Shown here: positions 42,902-51,477 of the stretch, one piece after another
Numbering within the stretch: position 1 is the first letter of the stretch
Layout of the letters: every line of letters starts with the position of its first letter
Assembly: GCA_904420045.1 (NCBI GenBank)
Contig: CAJFTY010000039.1
Span: 1 to 53,436 of the forward strand
Direction: 5' to 3'
Origin: Candidatus Metaruminococcus caecorum
Lineage (GTDB): Bacteria > Bacillota > Clostridia > Oscillospirales > Ruminococcaceae
DNA: 53,436 bases
Program-made: the position numbers and the translations under genes
Notes under the pieces: model-generated
The model's input: the letters and a program-made list of their open reading frames with translations, nothing else
Told to the model about the DNA's origin: nothing
Database searches by the model: none

Positions 42902-43248
42902 AGATTTGGTTCCTCCTCATTCTCACAGACGGGATGCCGGGCGGCCTCTTCCTGTACCAGCGCGGCGAGCTTTTTTGCAAAGCCTTCCTGCTCCACGCAG
43001 TACACGCCGGCGCGCCGACCCAGCGCAAATTCAAATTCATCTAATGTACGAGCCATCTCCAGACAGGGGATCTCGGTTTCCCTCGTCAGATAGGCAATTT
43101 CCTTTTTTGTCCGGTCCGAAAGGTCGCTGGCTGTGAGCACCAGCAGCGCCCTGCCGCACTGGACAGACTTTTTGACCGGGTCAAACCCGGCGATCAGCTG
43201 TCCCGCCCGTTTGCAGATTCCAAGCATGGACAGCAGGCGGTCATTCAC
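42898..43248 (-). CDS. L7Ae-family ribosomal protein (YlxQ)
   Basis: 116 residues from the GTG at 43248 ([23 protein letters not shown]); an ATG ten codons upstream gives a poor family match. The L7Ae/L30e/S12e/Gadd45 fold shows [43 protein letters not shown]. It probably binds kink-turn RNA; YlxQ is a usual partner gene between rnpM and infB. It overlaps rnpM by eight bases. Confidence 0.9.
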   Translation of the reverse strand: MNDRLLSMLGICKRAGQLIAGFDPVKKSVQCGRALLVLTASDLSDRTKKEIAYLTRETEIPCLEMARTLDEFEFALGRRAGVYCVEQEGFAKKLAALVQEEAARHPVCENEEEPNL

Positions 43249-43510
43249 CTTCCACCAGCTCCTTTTCCATGCTTTCATATACCTCGTCGGGGATCTTCAT
43301 CGAAAAGCTCCGTTCGATCCGCTTGGATTTCCGCGCCAGCGCCAGGCATTTTGGATTTTTACATACATATGCGCCCCGGCCCGCCTTTTTTCCGGTCAGA
43401 TCCAGGCTCACATTGCCGTCCGGGTCCTTGACCACCCGCACCAGCTCCTTTTTGGGCTTCACTTCCCCGCAGCCAGTGCACATCCTCATGGGAATCTTCT
43501 TTGCCTGCAT
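43241..43510 (-). CDS. rnpM: YlxR/DUF448 protein (RNase P modulator RnpM)
   Basis: 89 residues from the ATG at 43510, which has GGAGGAG eight bases ahead. Motifs: RMCTGCGEVKPKKELVRVV with a CxxC, DLTGKKAGRGAYVCKNPKC (the GRGAYVC signature) and a basic C-terminus. In Bacillus subtilis the family was described as an RNA-binding modulator of RNase P. Position after nusA is conserved. Confidence 0.93.
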   Translation of the reverse strand: MQAKKIPMRMCTGCGEVKPKKELVRVVKDPDGNVSLDLTGKKAGRGAYVCKNPKCLALARKSKRIERSFSMKIPDEVYESMEKELVEGE

Positions 43511-43546
43511 GGCGTTCACTCCTCCCGTTCCCCGCTTGTCGTCCTG

Positions 43547-44602
43547 TTATTCTTCTTCGCCGTAAAAACCGCTCTCCGGCCGGATGTCGATCTTATAGCC
43601 GGTCAGACGGGCGGCGAGCTTTGCGTTCTGGCCCTTGTTGCCGATGGCCAGCGAAAGCTGATGATCCGGCACCCGTACTCTGGCCTGCCGGGTTTCGGGA
43701 TCCACGATCTCCACGCTCACCACGTCCGCGGGAGCCAGCGCCCGTTTGATGAACTCCTCGGGCTCTTCGCTATACTTGACGATGTCGATCTTTTCACCTC
43801 TGAGCTCGTTGACAATGTTGGCCACCCGGGTCCCTTTGGGGCCGATGCAGGCGCCCACCGCGTCCACGTTTTCGTCCTTGGCCCACACCGCCATCTTAGA
43901 ACGGGAGCCCGCTTCCCGGGAGATGGATTTGACCTCCACGGTGCCGTCAAAGATCTCGGGGACCTCCATTTCAAACAGGCGTTTGACCAGATCCTTGTGG
44001 GTGCGGCTGATCTTCAGGGTACACCGTTTTTCACCGGTGATCACATCCACCACGTAGACTTTGATCTTGTCACCCTCGGTGAGCTCCTCGTCGGGGATCT
44101 GCTCGTTTTTAAACAGCAGCACTTCGTTTTTGTCAATTTCCACCGTGGCGTTGCCGGTGACAGGCTCCACCTTTTGCACGGTGGCGGTGACCACCTCGTG
44201 GAGTTTGGAGTTAAACTGCTCCAGCATCTGGCCCCGCTCCGCCTCGCGGATGCCCTGGCGGATCACGTGTTTAGCGGTCTGCGCCGCGATGCGCCCGAAC
44301 TGCTTGGTCTCCAGCTTGATCTCCACCGGAGCGCCCACCCGGGCGCGCTTGGAGTATTTGAGCGCCTCGTCCAGGGTGATCTCGTTGACCTCGTCCTCCA
44401 CTTCCTCCACCACGTTTTTCAGAATGGAGACTTTGAATTTCCGGGTTTCAGGGTCGATCTCCACGTTCACCGCCTCGATTCCGCCGTAATCCCGGCGTAC
44501 CGCGATGCCAATGGCCGTCTGGATTTTTTCCAGCAGATACTCCGCGGGGATTCCCTTTTCCTTTTCCAGGAGCTGTAAGGCGTCAAAAAATTCGTTGTTC
44601 AT
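43547..44602 (-). CDS. nusA: Transcription termination/antitermination factor NusA
   Basis: 351 residues, the short Firmicutes form without C-terminal acidic repeats. N-terminal RNA-polymerase-binding domain (about 1-125), S1 domain (about 135-200, GTVQKVEPVTGNATVEIDKNEVLL), and KH1/KH2 (SREAGSRSKMAVWAKDENVDAVGACIGPKGTRV and LSLAIGNKGQNAKLAARLTGYKIDI). It binds paused RNA polymerase and promotes pausing and termination. GGAGGAACAGG precedes the ATG. Confidence 0.97.
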   Translation of the reverse strand: MNNEFFDALQLLEKEKGIPAEYLLEKIQTAIGIAVRRDYGGIEAVNVEIDPETRKFKVSILKNVVEEVEDEVNEITLDEALKYSKRARVGAPVEIKLETKQFGRIAAQTAKHVIRQGIREAERGQMLEQFNSKLHEVVTATVQKVEPVTGNATVEIDKNEVLLFKNEQIPDEELTEGDKIKVYVVDVITGEKRCTLKISRTHKDLVKRLFEMEVPEIFDGTVEVKSISREAGSRSKMAVWAKDENVDAVGACIGPKGTRVANIVNELRGEKIDIVKYSEEPEEFIKRALAPADVVSVEIVDPETRQARVRVPDHQLSLAIGNKGQNAKLAARLTGYKIDIRPESGFYGEEE

Positions 44603-44673
44603 TTTTCCTGTTCCTCCAATTCGTGTGGAGCGGCCAGCCCGCCGGTCCGGCGAATTTCAGCCGCTTTGAGCCG

Positions 44674-45165
44674 TTATTCCAGATTGAAACCGATATCGCT
44701 GTCGTCGTCCAGTTTGATATACGCGCAGGCGTTTTCGTCAAAGCAGCGCGTTTCCCCGTCTATATGAAGACTTAGTACGCCGCCGTCATATCCGGCCAAA
44801 ACACCTGTAAAATCCCGCAGGCCGTCCCCGTCAGGCCGGATGAGGTGCAGCCGGATTTCCTTGCCCACAGCAAAGGCAAAATGATCCGGCTTCCGAAGCT
44901 CCCTGCCAAGTCCTGGAGAGGACACCTCTAAGTAATAGCTCTGCTCGATGGGATCGGCCTCGTCCAAAAGCGGGTCAAGCTTGCGGCTCATGGCCTCGCA
45001 GTCGTCAATGGACACGCCGTCCGCTTTGTCGATGAACACCCGCAAAAACCAGGACGCTCCTTCCTTTTCAAACCGGACGTCCCACAGAATCAGGCCCAAT
45101 TCCTCCGCTGCGGGGCGGGCCAGTTCGCTCACCTTTTGCACGGTGGGGCTGTCTTTCTTCGCCAA
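44674..45165 (-). CDS. rimP: Ribosome maturation factor RimP
   Basis: 163 residues from a TTG start at 45165 with GGAGGTG in front. Motifs: ELGLILWDVRFEKEGASWFLRVFIDKADGVSIDDCEAMSR, PIEQSYYLEVSSPGLGRELRKPDHF and a C-terminal Sm-like domain with FTGVLAGYDGGVL. It assists 30S assembly. First gene of the nine-gene operon running to ribF. Confidence 0.96.
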   Translation of the reverse strand: MAKKDSPTVQKVSELARPAAEELGLILWDVRFEKEGASWFLRVFIDKADGVSIDDCEAMSRKLDPLLDEADPIEQSYYLEVSSPGLGRELRKPDHFAFAVGKEIRLHLIRPDGDGLRDFTGVLAGYDGGVLSLHIDGETRCFDENACAYIKLDDDSDIGFNLE

Positions 45166-45185
45166 ACAAACACCTCCAACATAAA

Positions 45186-45271
45186 CGAAAGACCGGGAAG
45201 CTTTCCCAGTCTTTCAATCTCCTACTATTCAAACTATACATTAGTATAGCACAACCAGACGCCCATTGCAA
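45186..45271 (-). promoter_or_regulatory. rimP operon promoter and leader hairpin
   Basis: On the minus strand TTGCAA (45271-45266), a 17-base spacer and TATACT (45248-45243) with extended TG form the promoter. The leader then contains GAAAGACTGGGAA/GCTTCCCGGTCTTTC (45214-45186), a stem ending about 20 bases before the rimP start. It may influence rimP translation or be an RNase site; no T run is present. Confidence 0.65.
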
Positions 45272-45315
45272 GGGGATTTTTAACGTTTTTCCCAGATAGG
45301 GGCCTTCGGCTGCTC

Positions 45316-45858
45316 CTATTGCTCCATCTGCTTGCCCAAAAAGCTGGCCGCCGCCTGGATCAGCTTGACCTGGGCGTCGCTGGGGCGGACTTCCTCATCG
45401 GAGGATACAAACATGACCGAACCGCACACATCTCCCGCGGAGATAATCGGCGCGCACACCACCGCGTGGCGATCCACGCCCTCCACCGGCCGGATCTCGG
45501 GATCCTGCTTATCCTGCATGACGATGTTTTTGCGCGCTTCCATGGCGTCCTCCAGCGAATGGGACACCCGGCGTTCCAGCAGCTCCTTTTTGGGCGCGCC
45601 GGACACCGCGATCACGTGGTCCCGGTCGCACACCACGGTGGGCAGCCCGCCGGTCTTGTGCAGCACATCCGCGTACTGCGCGGCAAAGGACGAAATCTCC
45701 CCGATGGGGGAATATTTTTTAAAGATGACTTCCCCGTCGTTATTGGTGTAAATTTCCAGTGGGTCCCCTTCCCGGATCCGCATGGTTCTGCGGATTTCCT
45801 TGGGTATAACAACACGACCCAGGTCGTCGATTCTGCGAACAATTCCCGTAGCTTTCAT
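45316..45858 (-). CDS. spoVT: Stage V sporulation protein T (AbrB-type regulator)
   Basis: 180 residues from the ATG at 45858 (MKATGIVRRIDDLGRVVIPKEIRRTM), preceded by GGAGGAACGGCA. Residues 1-50 are the AbrB swapped-hairpin DNA-binding domain; residues 60-180 form a GAF-like domain (SFAAQYADVLHKTGG...HAVVCAPIISAGDVCGSVMFVS). This two-domain layout is SpoVT rather than AbrB. SpoVT is a sigma-G-dependent regulator of forespore genes, so the organism probably has a sporulation programme. Confidence 0.93.
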   Translation of the reverse strand: MKATGIVRRIDDLGRVVIPKEIRRTMRIREGDPLEIYTNNDGEVIFKKYSPIGEISSFAAQYADVLHKTGGLPTVVCDRDHVIAVSGAPKKELLERRVSHSLEDAMEARKNIVMQDKQDPEIRPVEGVDRHAVVCAPIISAGDVCGSVMFVSSDEEVRPSDAQVKLIQAAASFLGKQMEQ

Positions 45859-46082
45859 TGCCGTTCCTCCAGACAGATTCATATTTATTATAAAGGGATT
45901 TCCTTTTTGTTTGAAACTAGTATCTGTTAAATCGTGGAGGAATATACATCAATTTTCAGCTCAAAAAACAATGATTAAACGAATTTTTTTAAGACATCCC
46001 CCCCTTTTAAACGCCCCATTTGATACTCCGGTAAATTTCTTTTTTTCGCAACATTTTGACAAATTTATGCAATCGTCGGACA

Positions 46083-46111
46083 TTGACACCCTGTTTTGCA
46101 CTCTCTATAAT
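46083..46111 (+). promoter_or_regulatory. Consensus promoter of the GH31 gene
   Basis: TTGACA (46083-46088), a 17-base spacer and TATAAT (46106-46111), the strongest promoter in the window, 33 bases before the ATG at 46144. Positions 45859-46082 are AT-rich and otherwise unremarkable. Confidence 0.85.
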
Positions 46112-46143
46112 GAAACTTACATGATGAAAGGACGTAGACTGCT

Positions 46144-48192
46144 ATGAAACTGGCAAACGGCGTGATCCGCCACACATTTGGAGCACCTGAAAAATTCTCC
46201 TGCCTACGCACGCTCTCCTTTACGCCTCGCCGCAAGGAGCTTGCGAGTCTGTCCGATCCCACGCCCCCTTTTTCCCGGGAAGAAATCGGGTTTTCATCCT
46301 CCTCAAAAGGAACGGTTTTTACTCTGCCGCTCACCCCCGGCGAACGGCTGTACGGGTTTGGATTACAACTGAAATCCTTCGAGCAGACGGGAAAAAAACG
46401 CATCGTCCGCAACAACGCCGATCCCCAGGCGGACAGCGGGGATTCCCACGCGCCCGCCCCTTTTTACCTGTCCACCAAAGGCTACGCCGTGCTGGTGGAC
46501 ACCGCGCGGTACGCAAAATTTTACACGGGCTGTGCAAAGCGGCTGGACGGCGTCCGTGGGGCGGACAAACAGCTGGGTCTCAACGTCCAGGAACTGTACG
46601 CAGCCACAGGCGGCGGAAACCAGGTGTACGTAGAAATCCCTTTTGCCCAGGGAGCGGATATCTACCTGTTTACCGGCGAGGACATGCGCGACGCCCTGGC
46701 CCGATATATTCTGTACTGCGGCGGCGGTGTTCTGCCCCCGTTGTGGGGCTTGGGAATTCACTACCGCACCAAAACCGATTTTACTGCGGAAGAAATCTCC
46801 TCTGTTGTGCGGGAGCTCCGGGATCTGGACATGCCCTGCGACATGATCGGAGTGGAGCCTGGCTGGCACACCCACGCCTATTCCTGCACCTATCAGTGGG
46901 ACAAGTTCCGTTTTCCTAATCCGGATCGGTGGATCGGGGAAATGGCGGATCACCACATCCATCTGAACCTTTGGCAGCACGTGTTCACCCACCCGGACAA
47001 TGAGCTCTACGAGCCCCTGCGGGAGTATTCCGGGGATTTTGAGGTGTGGGGCGGCCTTACTCCCGATCTGTCCATTCCCGGGTGCCAAACGCTTATTTCC
47101 GATTATCAGCAGCAGAATTTTGCTTCCAAGGGGATCGGCGGCGTCAAGCTGGACGAATGTGACGGCTCGGACTACACCGGCGGATGGTCCTATCCTGAGT
47201 TTGCCTCGTTCCCCTCCGGCATGGATGGGGAGCAGATGCACAGCCTGATCGGCGGACTGTACCAGCAGGCTGTGAACGATGCGTTTGAGCACAGCGGCGC
47301 CCGCACCTGGTCGCTGGTGCGGGCTTCCGGTGCGGGGGCGTGTTCGTTCCCCTTCGTGCTGTACAGCGATCTATATGAGCACCGGGATTTTATCCGGGGG
47401 CTTTGCACCGCTCCCTTGAGCGGCCTTTTATGGGCGCCCGAGGTGCGGCAGTGTGAAAGCCGGGAAGAGTTGATCCGCCGGATGCAGTCCGCCGCGGTCT
47501 CCCCCATGATGTGCTTAAACAACTGGATGCTGCGCCTGCCGCCCTGGAAGCAGTTTGATTATGAAAAAAATCTGCGGGAAGAGCTTCTCCCCGACTGGGA
47601 GGATCTGTTTGCCGCCTGCAAGCAGGCCGCCCAGCTGCGGATGTCGCTAGTCCCCTACCTGTACACAGCCTTTTTCCGGTACTGGCAAACTGGTGTGCCG
47701 CCCATCCGGCCCTTGGTGCTGGATCATCCCGACGATCCCGCCGTCTTTGGCGTGGACGATCAGGTGATGATCGGAGATTCTCTCATGGCGGCTCCCTGCG
47801 TTGCCGGAGAAACCCGGCGGGAGGTCACGTTCCCCCAGGGCGCATGGCGGTGTTTTTACACCGGCAGGCGGTTTGATGGAGGCCAGCGCGTCACAGTAGA
47901 CGCTCCCTTGGAACGGCTTCCCCTGTTTGTCCAGGAGGGCGCCTGCATTCCCCTGGCAAAGCCTCTGCCCTACCTGTCCGGGGATACCGTGTTTGACATT
48001 ACATTACGAGGGTATGGAGAAGGGCCGATGAAAGCCGTCCTCTATACCGACGATGGGGAGAGTTTTCGCTTCCGCCAGGGGGCATACAGCTTGCTGACCG
48101 CCCGGGTGGATGGGCAGGGCAAGGTGACTGCGTCCTCCTCTGGGGAGTATGCCGATGATCGCTACCGGATCGTGGGGTTCAAACGGATGTAA
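46144..48192 (+). CDS. Glycoside hydrolase family 31 protein
   Basis: 682 residues. The N-terminal beta-sandwich contains ERLYGFGLQLKSFEQTGKKRIVRNNADP, the usual GH31 substrate-pocket segment. The (beta/alpha)8 barrel has WGLGIHYRTKTDFTAEEISSVVRELRDLDMPCDMIGVEPGWH and the nucleophile Asp in GIGGVKLDECDG (about residue 337). The acid/base region reads VRASGAGACSFPFVLYSDLYEHRDF; the usual WxGD is altered, so specificity may depart from plain alpha-glucosidase. A C-terminal beta domain follows (DSLMAAPCV...REVTFPQG). No signal peptide, so the substrate is imported or internal. Monocistronic with a strong promoter and terminator. Confidence 0.92.
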   Translation: MKLANGVIRHTFGAPEKFSCLRTLSFTPRRKELASLSDPTPPFSREEIGFSSSSKGTVFTLPLTPGERLYGFGLQLKSFEQTGKKRIVRNNADPQADSGDSHAPAPFYLSTKGYAVLVDTARYAKFYTGCAKRLDGVRGADKQLGLNVQELYAATGGGNQVYVEIPFAQGADIYLFTGEDMRDALARYILYCGGGVLPPLWGLGIHYRTKTDFTAEEISSVVRELRDLDMPCDMIGVEPGWHTHAYSCTYQWDKFRFPNPDRWIGEMADHHIHLNLWQHVFTHPDNELYEPLREYSGDFEVWGGLTPDLSIPGCQTLISDYQQQNFASKGIGGVKLDECDGSDYTGGWSYPEFASFPSGMDGEQMHSLIGGLYQQAVNDAFEHSGARTWSLVRASGAGACSFPFVLYSDLYEHRDFIRGLCTAPLSGLLWAPEVRQCESREELIRRMQSAAVSPMMCLNNWMLRLPPWKQFDYEKNLREELLPDWEDLFAACKQAAQLRMSLVPYLYTAFFRYWQTGVPPIRPLVLDHPDDPAVFGVDDQVMIGDSLMAAPCVAGETRREVTFPQGAWRCFYTGRRFDGGQRVTVDAPLERLPLFVQEGACIPLAKPLPYLSGDTVFDITLRGYGEGPMKAVLYTDDGESFRFRQGAYSLLTARVDGQGKVTASSSGEYADDRYRIVGFKRM

Positions 48193-48253
48193 CCGGTTCA
48201 TGTCTGTGTACGGAAAATCCCCCTGTATGCCTCTTTCGTTTATCTCTGTATGA

Positions 48254-48289
48254 AACAAAGCCTGGAGCGGTTACGCTCCAGGCTTTGTT
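48254..48289. terminator. Bidirectional terminator after the GH31 gene
   Basis: AACAAAGCCTGGAGCG, GTTA, CGCTCCAGGCTTTGTT: 16 bp perfect stem. It also contains the stop codon of the convergent membrane-protein gene (48271-48273). Confidence 0.85.
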
Positions 48290-48939
48290 ATTCCTGCTCG
48301 ATTTTCTGCGCTCCCCCGTACCCATCCAACAAGCACGCAGCCTGCCCAGCTTAGCAGGCCGATTGCGCCGCTCATGGAGACAATGGTGCGTAAAGCTGTA
48401 ATTGAAAACGCTCTGTTCCTGAATAATAGAGAGGCCACAAGGATATAAAATCCCAGACAGCAGGCCAAAACTGCCAGGCAGTAAACAACATCCCACGTTT
48501 TCCGCAGCAGCACAGAAACACCCCACACAATCAGCAACAAGATCACAGCAACCGACAGTAGGACAAGGCCGTTTTTTATACAAATGAGCAGCATTTCAGA
48601 ATCGGCCCCTCCAATGATAGATGTGGGACGACTTCGTTCCTCGAGGACATCCAAAATCATCCGCACCACTTCCATCACCGGCAAAACAGAAATCATCGGC
48701 CAAGCGTATTTTAATCGGTATTTACGCAGCGCAATGGCAGTCATCGCCGTGCCGACGACGGTCTCAACAAGATACGTGGCGTGTATAGCCTCATTCTTCA
48801 ACACCGCCACGAATAGATCATCGTTTGTAAGATACAGCATGAATTCCATCCCTACAATGGCCAGGATGGGCAAACATAGAACATAAAACACGCTGATCGC
48901 CAGCAATGCTGCATACACATGTTTTTCCTGTTTGTTCAC
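48271..48939 (-). CDS. Predicted integral membrane protein, function unknown
   Basis: 222 residues from the GTG at 48939 (MNKQEKHVYAALLAISVFYVL), which has GGGGGA seven bases upstream; upstream ATGs in the same frame lack a site. About six hydrophobic segments alternate with short charged loops (LLAISVFYVLCLPILAIVG; VGTAMTAIAL; LLSVAVILLLIVWGVSVLL; VYCLAVLACCLGFYILVASLLF; SMSGAIGLLSWAGCVLVGW). No family motif is recognised. Its last codons lie inside the shared terminator stem. Neighbours give no functional clue. Confidence 0.75.
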   Translation of the reverse strand: MNKQEKHVYAALLAISVFYVLCLPILAIVGMEFMLYLTNDDLFVAVLKNEAIHATYLVETVVGTAMTAIALRKYRLKYAWPMISVLPVMEVVRMILDVLEERSRPTSIIGGADSEMLLICIKNGLVLLSVAVILLLIVWGVSVLLRKTWDVVYCLAVLACCLGFYILVASLLFRNRAFSITALRTIVSMSGAIGLLSWAGCVLVGWVRGSAENRAGITKPGA

Positions 48940-49019
48940 TTGTCCGTCCCCCTCATCGTTCCCGTGCATGTATTTTTTAAGGATAACGCACTCCACGGGA
49001 ACAACAATTGTTTGCAGAA

Positions 49020-49057
49020 TCCCAAAAACATCGGGGCCTGCCTACACAGACCCCGAT
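49020..49057 (-). terminator. Intrinsic terminator of the zinc-ribbon membrane protein gene
   Basis: Minus strand ATCGGGG...CCCCGAT followed by GTTTTT, eight bases beyond the stop at 49065. Confidence 0.75.
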
Positions 49058-49064
49058 ACGTTCA

Positions 49065-49517
49065 TTAACGGAACCACATAAATGCGCCTTGGGCCAGCCA
49101 TTCAGGAAGCAGATCGTTGGTATACAAGGCATTGCCCAGCATGATTAAAAGCCCCAAAATCGAAATGACCAAACCGGCCACAGCCAGTTTTCTGGTGCGG
49201 TTTTGGCAGAATCCAAAGATCGAGGTAATCAGCCCCACCGGACACAGCACAACCCCGAAGTAAAAAAGTCCCAAAATGGAGCTGATAAAACCGACAATCG
49301 TCGCGACGTCTCCCCAACTAAACTTCTTTTGGGGGAATGCGGCATACGGTGTAAAAACTGGAGGAGGCGTCATCATCGCCGCGGGCTGCGGCGGACAGGA
49401 AGCAGCGGAAAGCTGTTCCCCAGCCGGAGGCTGCAGAGGCATTCCGCACCGGCGGCAAAACCGGAAGTTATCCTCGTTTTGTTCATGACAGTTGCTGCAG
49501 ATCATTACGATCACCAT
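49065..49517 (-). CDS. Zinc-ribbon membrane protein (DUF4190-like)
   Basis: 150 residues, or 146 if the second ATG (MICSNC) is used; GGTGATC lies close before the latter. An N-terminal zinc ribbon (CSNCHEQNEDNFRFCRRCG) is followed by a Pro/Ala-rich linker and two membrane helices (VATIVGFISSILGLFYFGVVLCPVGLITSIFGF and KLAVAGLVISILGLLIMLGNALY), the order seen in DUF4190-type proteins. These are common, small, poorly understood membrane proteins. The gene is monocistronic. Positions 49518-49808 upstream hold its promoter region and nothing else I can identify. Confidence 0.8.
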   Translation of the reverse strand: MVIVMICSNCHEQNEDNFRFCRRCGMPLQPPAGEQLSAASCPPQPAAMMTPPPVFTPYAAFPQKKFSWGDVATIVGFISSILGLFYFGVVLCPVGLITSIFGFCQNRTRKLAVAGLVISILGLLIMLGNALYTNDLLPEWLAQGAFMWFR

Positions 49518-49808
49518 GCCTTTCTTTCTAATTCAAACGACAGCGGCCTTCCCGCGATGTTCTCAATCCCTCCCGGATCAGCAGGCGCCGTCGTTTCCCT
49601 GCACCACACAGACTTCTGTTTATAAAATAGCATAAATATCATAAATCGTCAACATTTTTTAATCTTTTTTGCCCTCTTATTTTGTCTAAATAAACAAAAC
49701 ACTCCGCAGCCCAACGTGCTTACGGACTGCATAACATGGAACTCGATTTTTACGAAAAATATATTATGATTCATTCAATCCTATACATGTTTTAAAATCC
49801 GTCATCTT

Positions 49809-50531
49809 TCAGGTTTCCTCTGTATCCATCCGCTTCTGCCTGAGCTGCCGCAGCAGCTCTTTGCCGGCCAACATCGCCGCTGCCGCGGCGGTCAGCTGAA
49901 ACGGGACTGCGATCAGCATCTGCCGGTAATCTCCCACCCAAATGGTATTGTCCGCAAAACAAAGCGTATTGATCCCTTTGATTCCAAAGCCCAGCAGAAG
50001 CGTTGCTGCCAGCGCTGTCCCGGCCGTGAGCAGGATTGTTCCATTTTCGCTCATCCGTTTGCGGTAGACGCCCGCTCCCAGGAAATAAGCGATGGAAATT
50101 CCCGCAAAGGAGATGGCTCCCGCCGGAACCGGCTGCCAGTACATTTGCAGATCCTCAGCCATCATCTGCCCGAAAGGGACAAACTCCGGCCGCTCAAACA
50201 GCTCTGTCCATAGAAGGGGCAGACAATAGCGCAGAAGCCTCCCGGCCGGGATCAACAGCAAAAAGGGCCAGCTTTTCCTCCAGGGGAGCCTGGCTGCCGC
50301 CGCGAAACAGCACAGATATCCCGCCGCTCCAGCGACAAACAGGCTGCCTTGGCGCACCACCACACTGGGGGTCAGATGCCGGGTATTCCAGATCTGAAAG
50401 CTGAAGCTCTCCAACGGGCTGGAAGCGGCGGGCCCTGGAAACAGCCTCGCCCCGTAATATCCCAAAACCGGCAGCAGCCCCACCAGCAATATGGCCGCCA
50501 GCAGGTACCGGCGGTACTGTTTTTTGTCCAC
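49809..50531 (-). CDS. Membrane protein of a tandem pair, function unknown (copy 2)
   Basis: 240 residues from a GTG at 50531. An N-terminal helix (YLLAAILLVGLLPVLGYYG) is followed by four to five further hydrophobic segments. The first 28 residues (MDKKQYRRYLLAAILLVGLL...) are identical to those of the next gene upstream (50556-51278); after GYYGAR the two diverge strongly, though length (240 in both) and helix pattern are kept. No known family is recognised. It follows copy 1 by 24 bases and should be cotranscribed. Confidence 0.75.
   Translation of the reverse strand: MDKKQYRRYLLAAILLVGLLPVLGYYGARLFPGPAASSPLESFSFQIWNTRHLTPSVVVRQGSLFVAGAAGYLCCFAAAARLPWRKSWPFLLLIPAGRLLRYCLPLLWTELFERPEFVPFGQMMAEDLQMYWQPVPAGAISFAGISIAYFLGAGVYRKRMSENGTILLTAGTALAATLLLGFGIKGINTLCFADNTIWVGDYRQMLIAVPFQLTAAAAAMLAGKELLRQLRQKRMDTEET
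50445..50530. repeat. 86-base direct repeat, copy in the 49809-50531 gene
   Basis: Nearly identical (one C/T difference seen) to 51192-51277. Both cover the second to about the 29th codon of the two tandem membrane-protein genes. The flanks differ at once, so the identity is a sharply bounded block. Confidence 0.9.
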
Positions 50532-50555
50532 GAGTTGTTCCTCCGTTCCCTACTA

Positions 50556-51278
50556 TCAGGCTTGTTTTGCCGGAATCGTTTGTCTGAAAATTCGTTTCCA
50601 GCCAACGAGATACGCCGCTGTTGCAAGAAGCGCCTGTACACCTGTCCATAGCACCATGGTCGAGTATCGCATGGTATCATACACCCCTGGAATCCAGTAT
50701 CGCTCAATTCCTATGAGCGCAAGGCCCAAAACAACAGGAATAAAAAACGCGATGGCTGTCATCCATAAAAATTGTTTCCATTCCGATGCATGGCCTTTGC
50801 GCAAATGTGTTCCCACGAAACAGGCAATCAGCACACCTGCAAACGGAAGAATTCCGATTGGCACAAATTTTAAATAAAACGGTATGTTTTGATACCAGTA
50901 TAAGCCTACAAAAACCGGCCCGGTCACTTCCGCCGGATGAAGGACATCGGGCAGTAGCATGGAAGCCAAAGGCCCTGCTAGAAGCAGACCCAAAAACGGA
51001 AGCGCCTTGACAAAGCCGCCGCGCAATACAACCACAAAACTCAAAAGCATTCCCGCGGTGCAGGCCGTCTGCATGCTGACAACGCCGATGGCCAAGCCCA
51101 GGTAGTACTGCCAGCTCTGGACGTAAATCAGCTTTTTGGCCTCCCAATTCTCTTTCCCAATAAACATTCCAAAATCGGGATTGGGAATGAACCTCGCCCC
51201 GTAATATCCCAAAACTGGCAGCAGCCCCACCAGCAATATGGCCGCCAGCAGGTACCGGCGGTACTGTTTTTTGTCCAT
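50556..51278 (-). CDS. Membrane protein of a tandem pair, function unknown (copy 1)
   Basis: 240 residues, ATG start. Five to six membrane segments: the N-terminal helix shared with its neighbour, YYLGLAIGVVSMQTACTAGMLLSFVVV, FLGLLLAGPLASMLL, FVPIGILPFAGVLIACFVG, FLWMTAIAFFIPVVLGLALIG and TMVLWTGVQALLATAAYLVGW. This polytopic layout resembles permease subunits without an ATPase, but none is encoded nearby. It is the first gene of a two-gene unit created by tandem duplication. Function unknown. Confidence 0.75.
   Translation of the reverse strand: MDKKQYRRYLLAAILLVGLLPVLGYYGARFIPNPDFGMFIGKENWEAKKLIYVQSWQYYLGLAIGVVSMQTACTAGMLLSFVVVLRGGFVKALPFLGLLLAGPLASMLLPDVLHPAEVTGPVFVGLYWYQNIPFYLKFVPIGILPFAGVLIACFVGTHLRKGHASEWKQFLWMTAIAFFIPVVLGLALIGIERYWIPGVYDTMRYSTMVLWTGVQALLATAAYLVGWKRIFRQTIPAKQA
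51192..51277. repeat. 86-base direct repeat, copy in the 50556-51278 gene
   Basis: Partner of 50445-50530, 747 bases away. The match stops exactly at the start codon on one side and at the codon after GYYGAR on the other. Confidence 0.9.
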
Positions 51279-51355
51279 GCATTCCCCTCCTTATCGACTG
51301 CTTTTTATTATAACGAATAAAAAAAGATTTGTACAGAAAAGAGACTGATCTCCCC

Positions 51356-51384
51356 TTTGCAAGCGGCAAATTTTCCGCTATAAT
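51356..51384 (+). promoter_or_regulatory. Promoter of the C_GCAxxG_C_C gene
   Basis: TTTGCA (51356-51361), a 17-base spacer and TATAAT (51379-51384), about 90 bases before the ATG at 51478. Confidence 0.75.
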
Positions 51385-51477
51385 AAAGGGAAACGCCCTT
51401 TTTATCAAGCTCATAGGGGCATAGAAAAAGCACGTTTGTCCCCTGTTCGCAGGGCTTACATTCAGGAGGTTTTTAAA

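Noticed and set aside
43133-44578. 481-codon plus-strand open frame opposite nusA
   Set aside because: Antisense shadow; the His/Leu/Gln-rich translation has no recognisable fold and the minus strand encodes NusA and RnpM.
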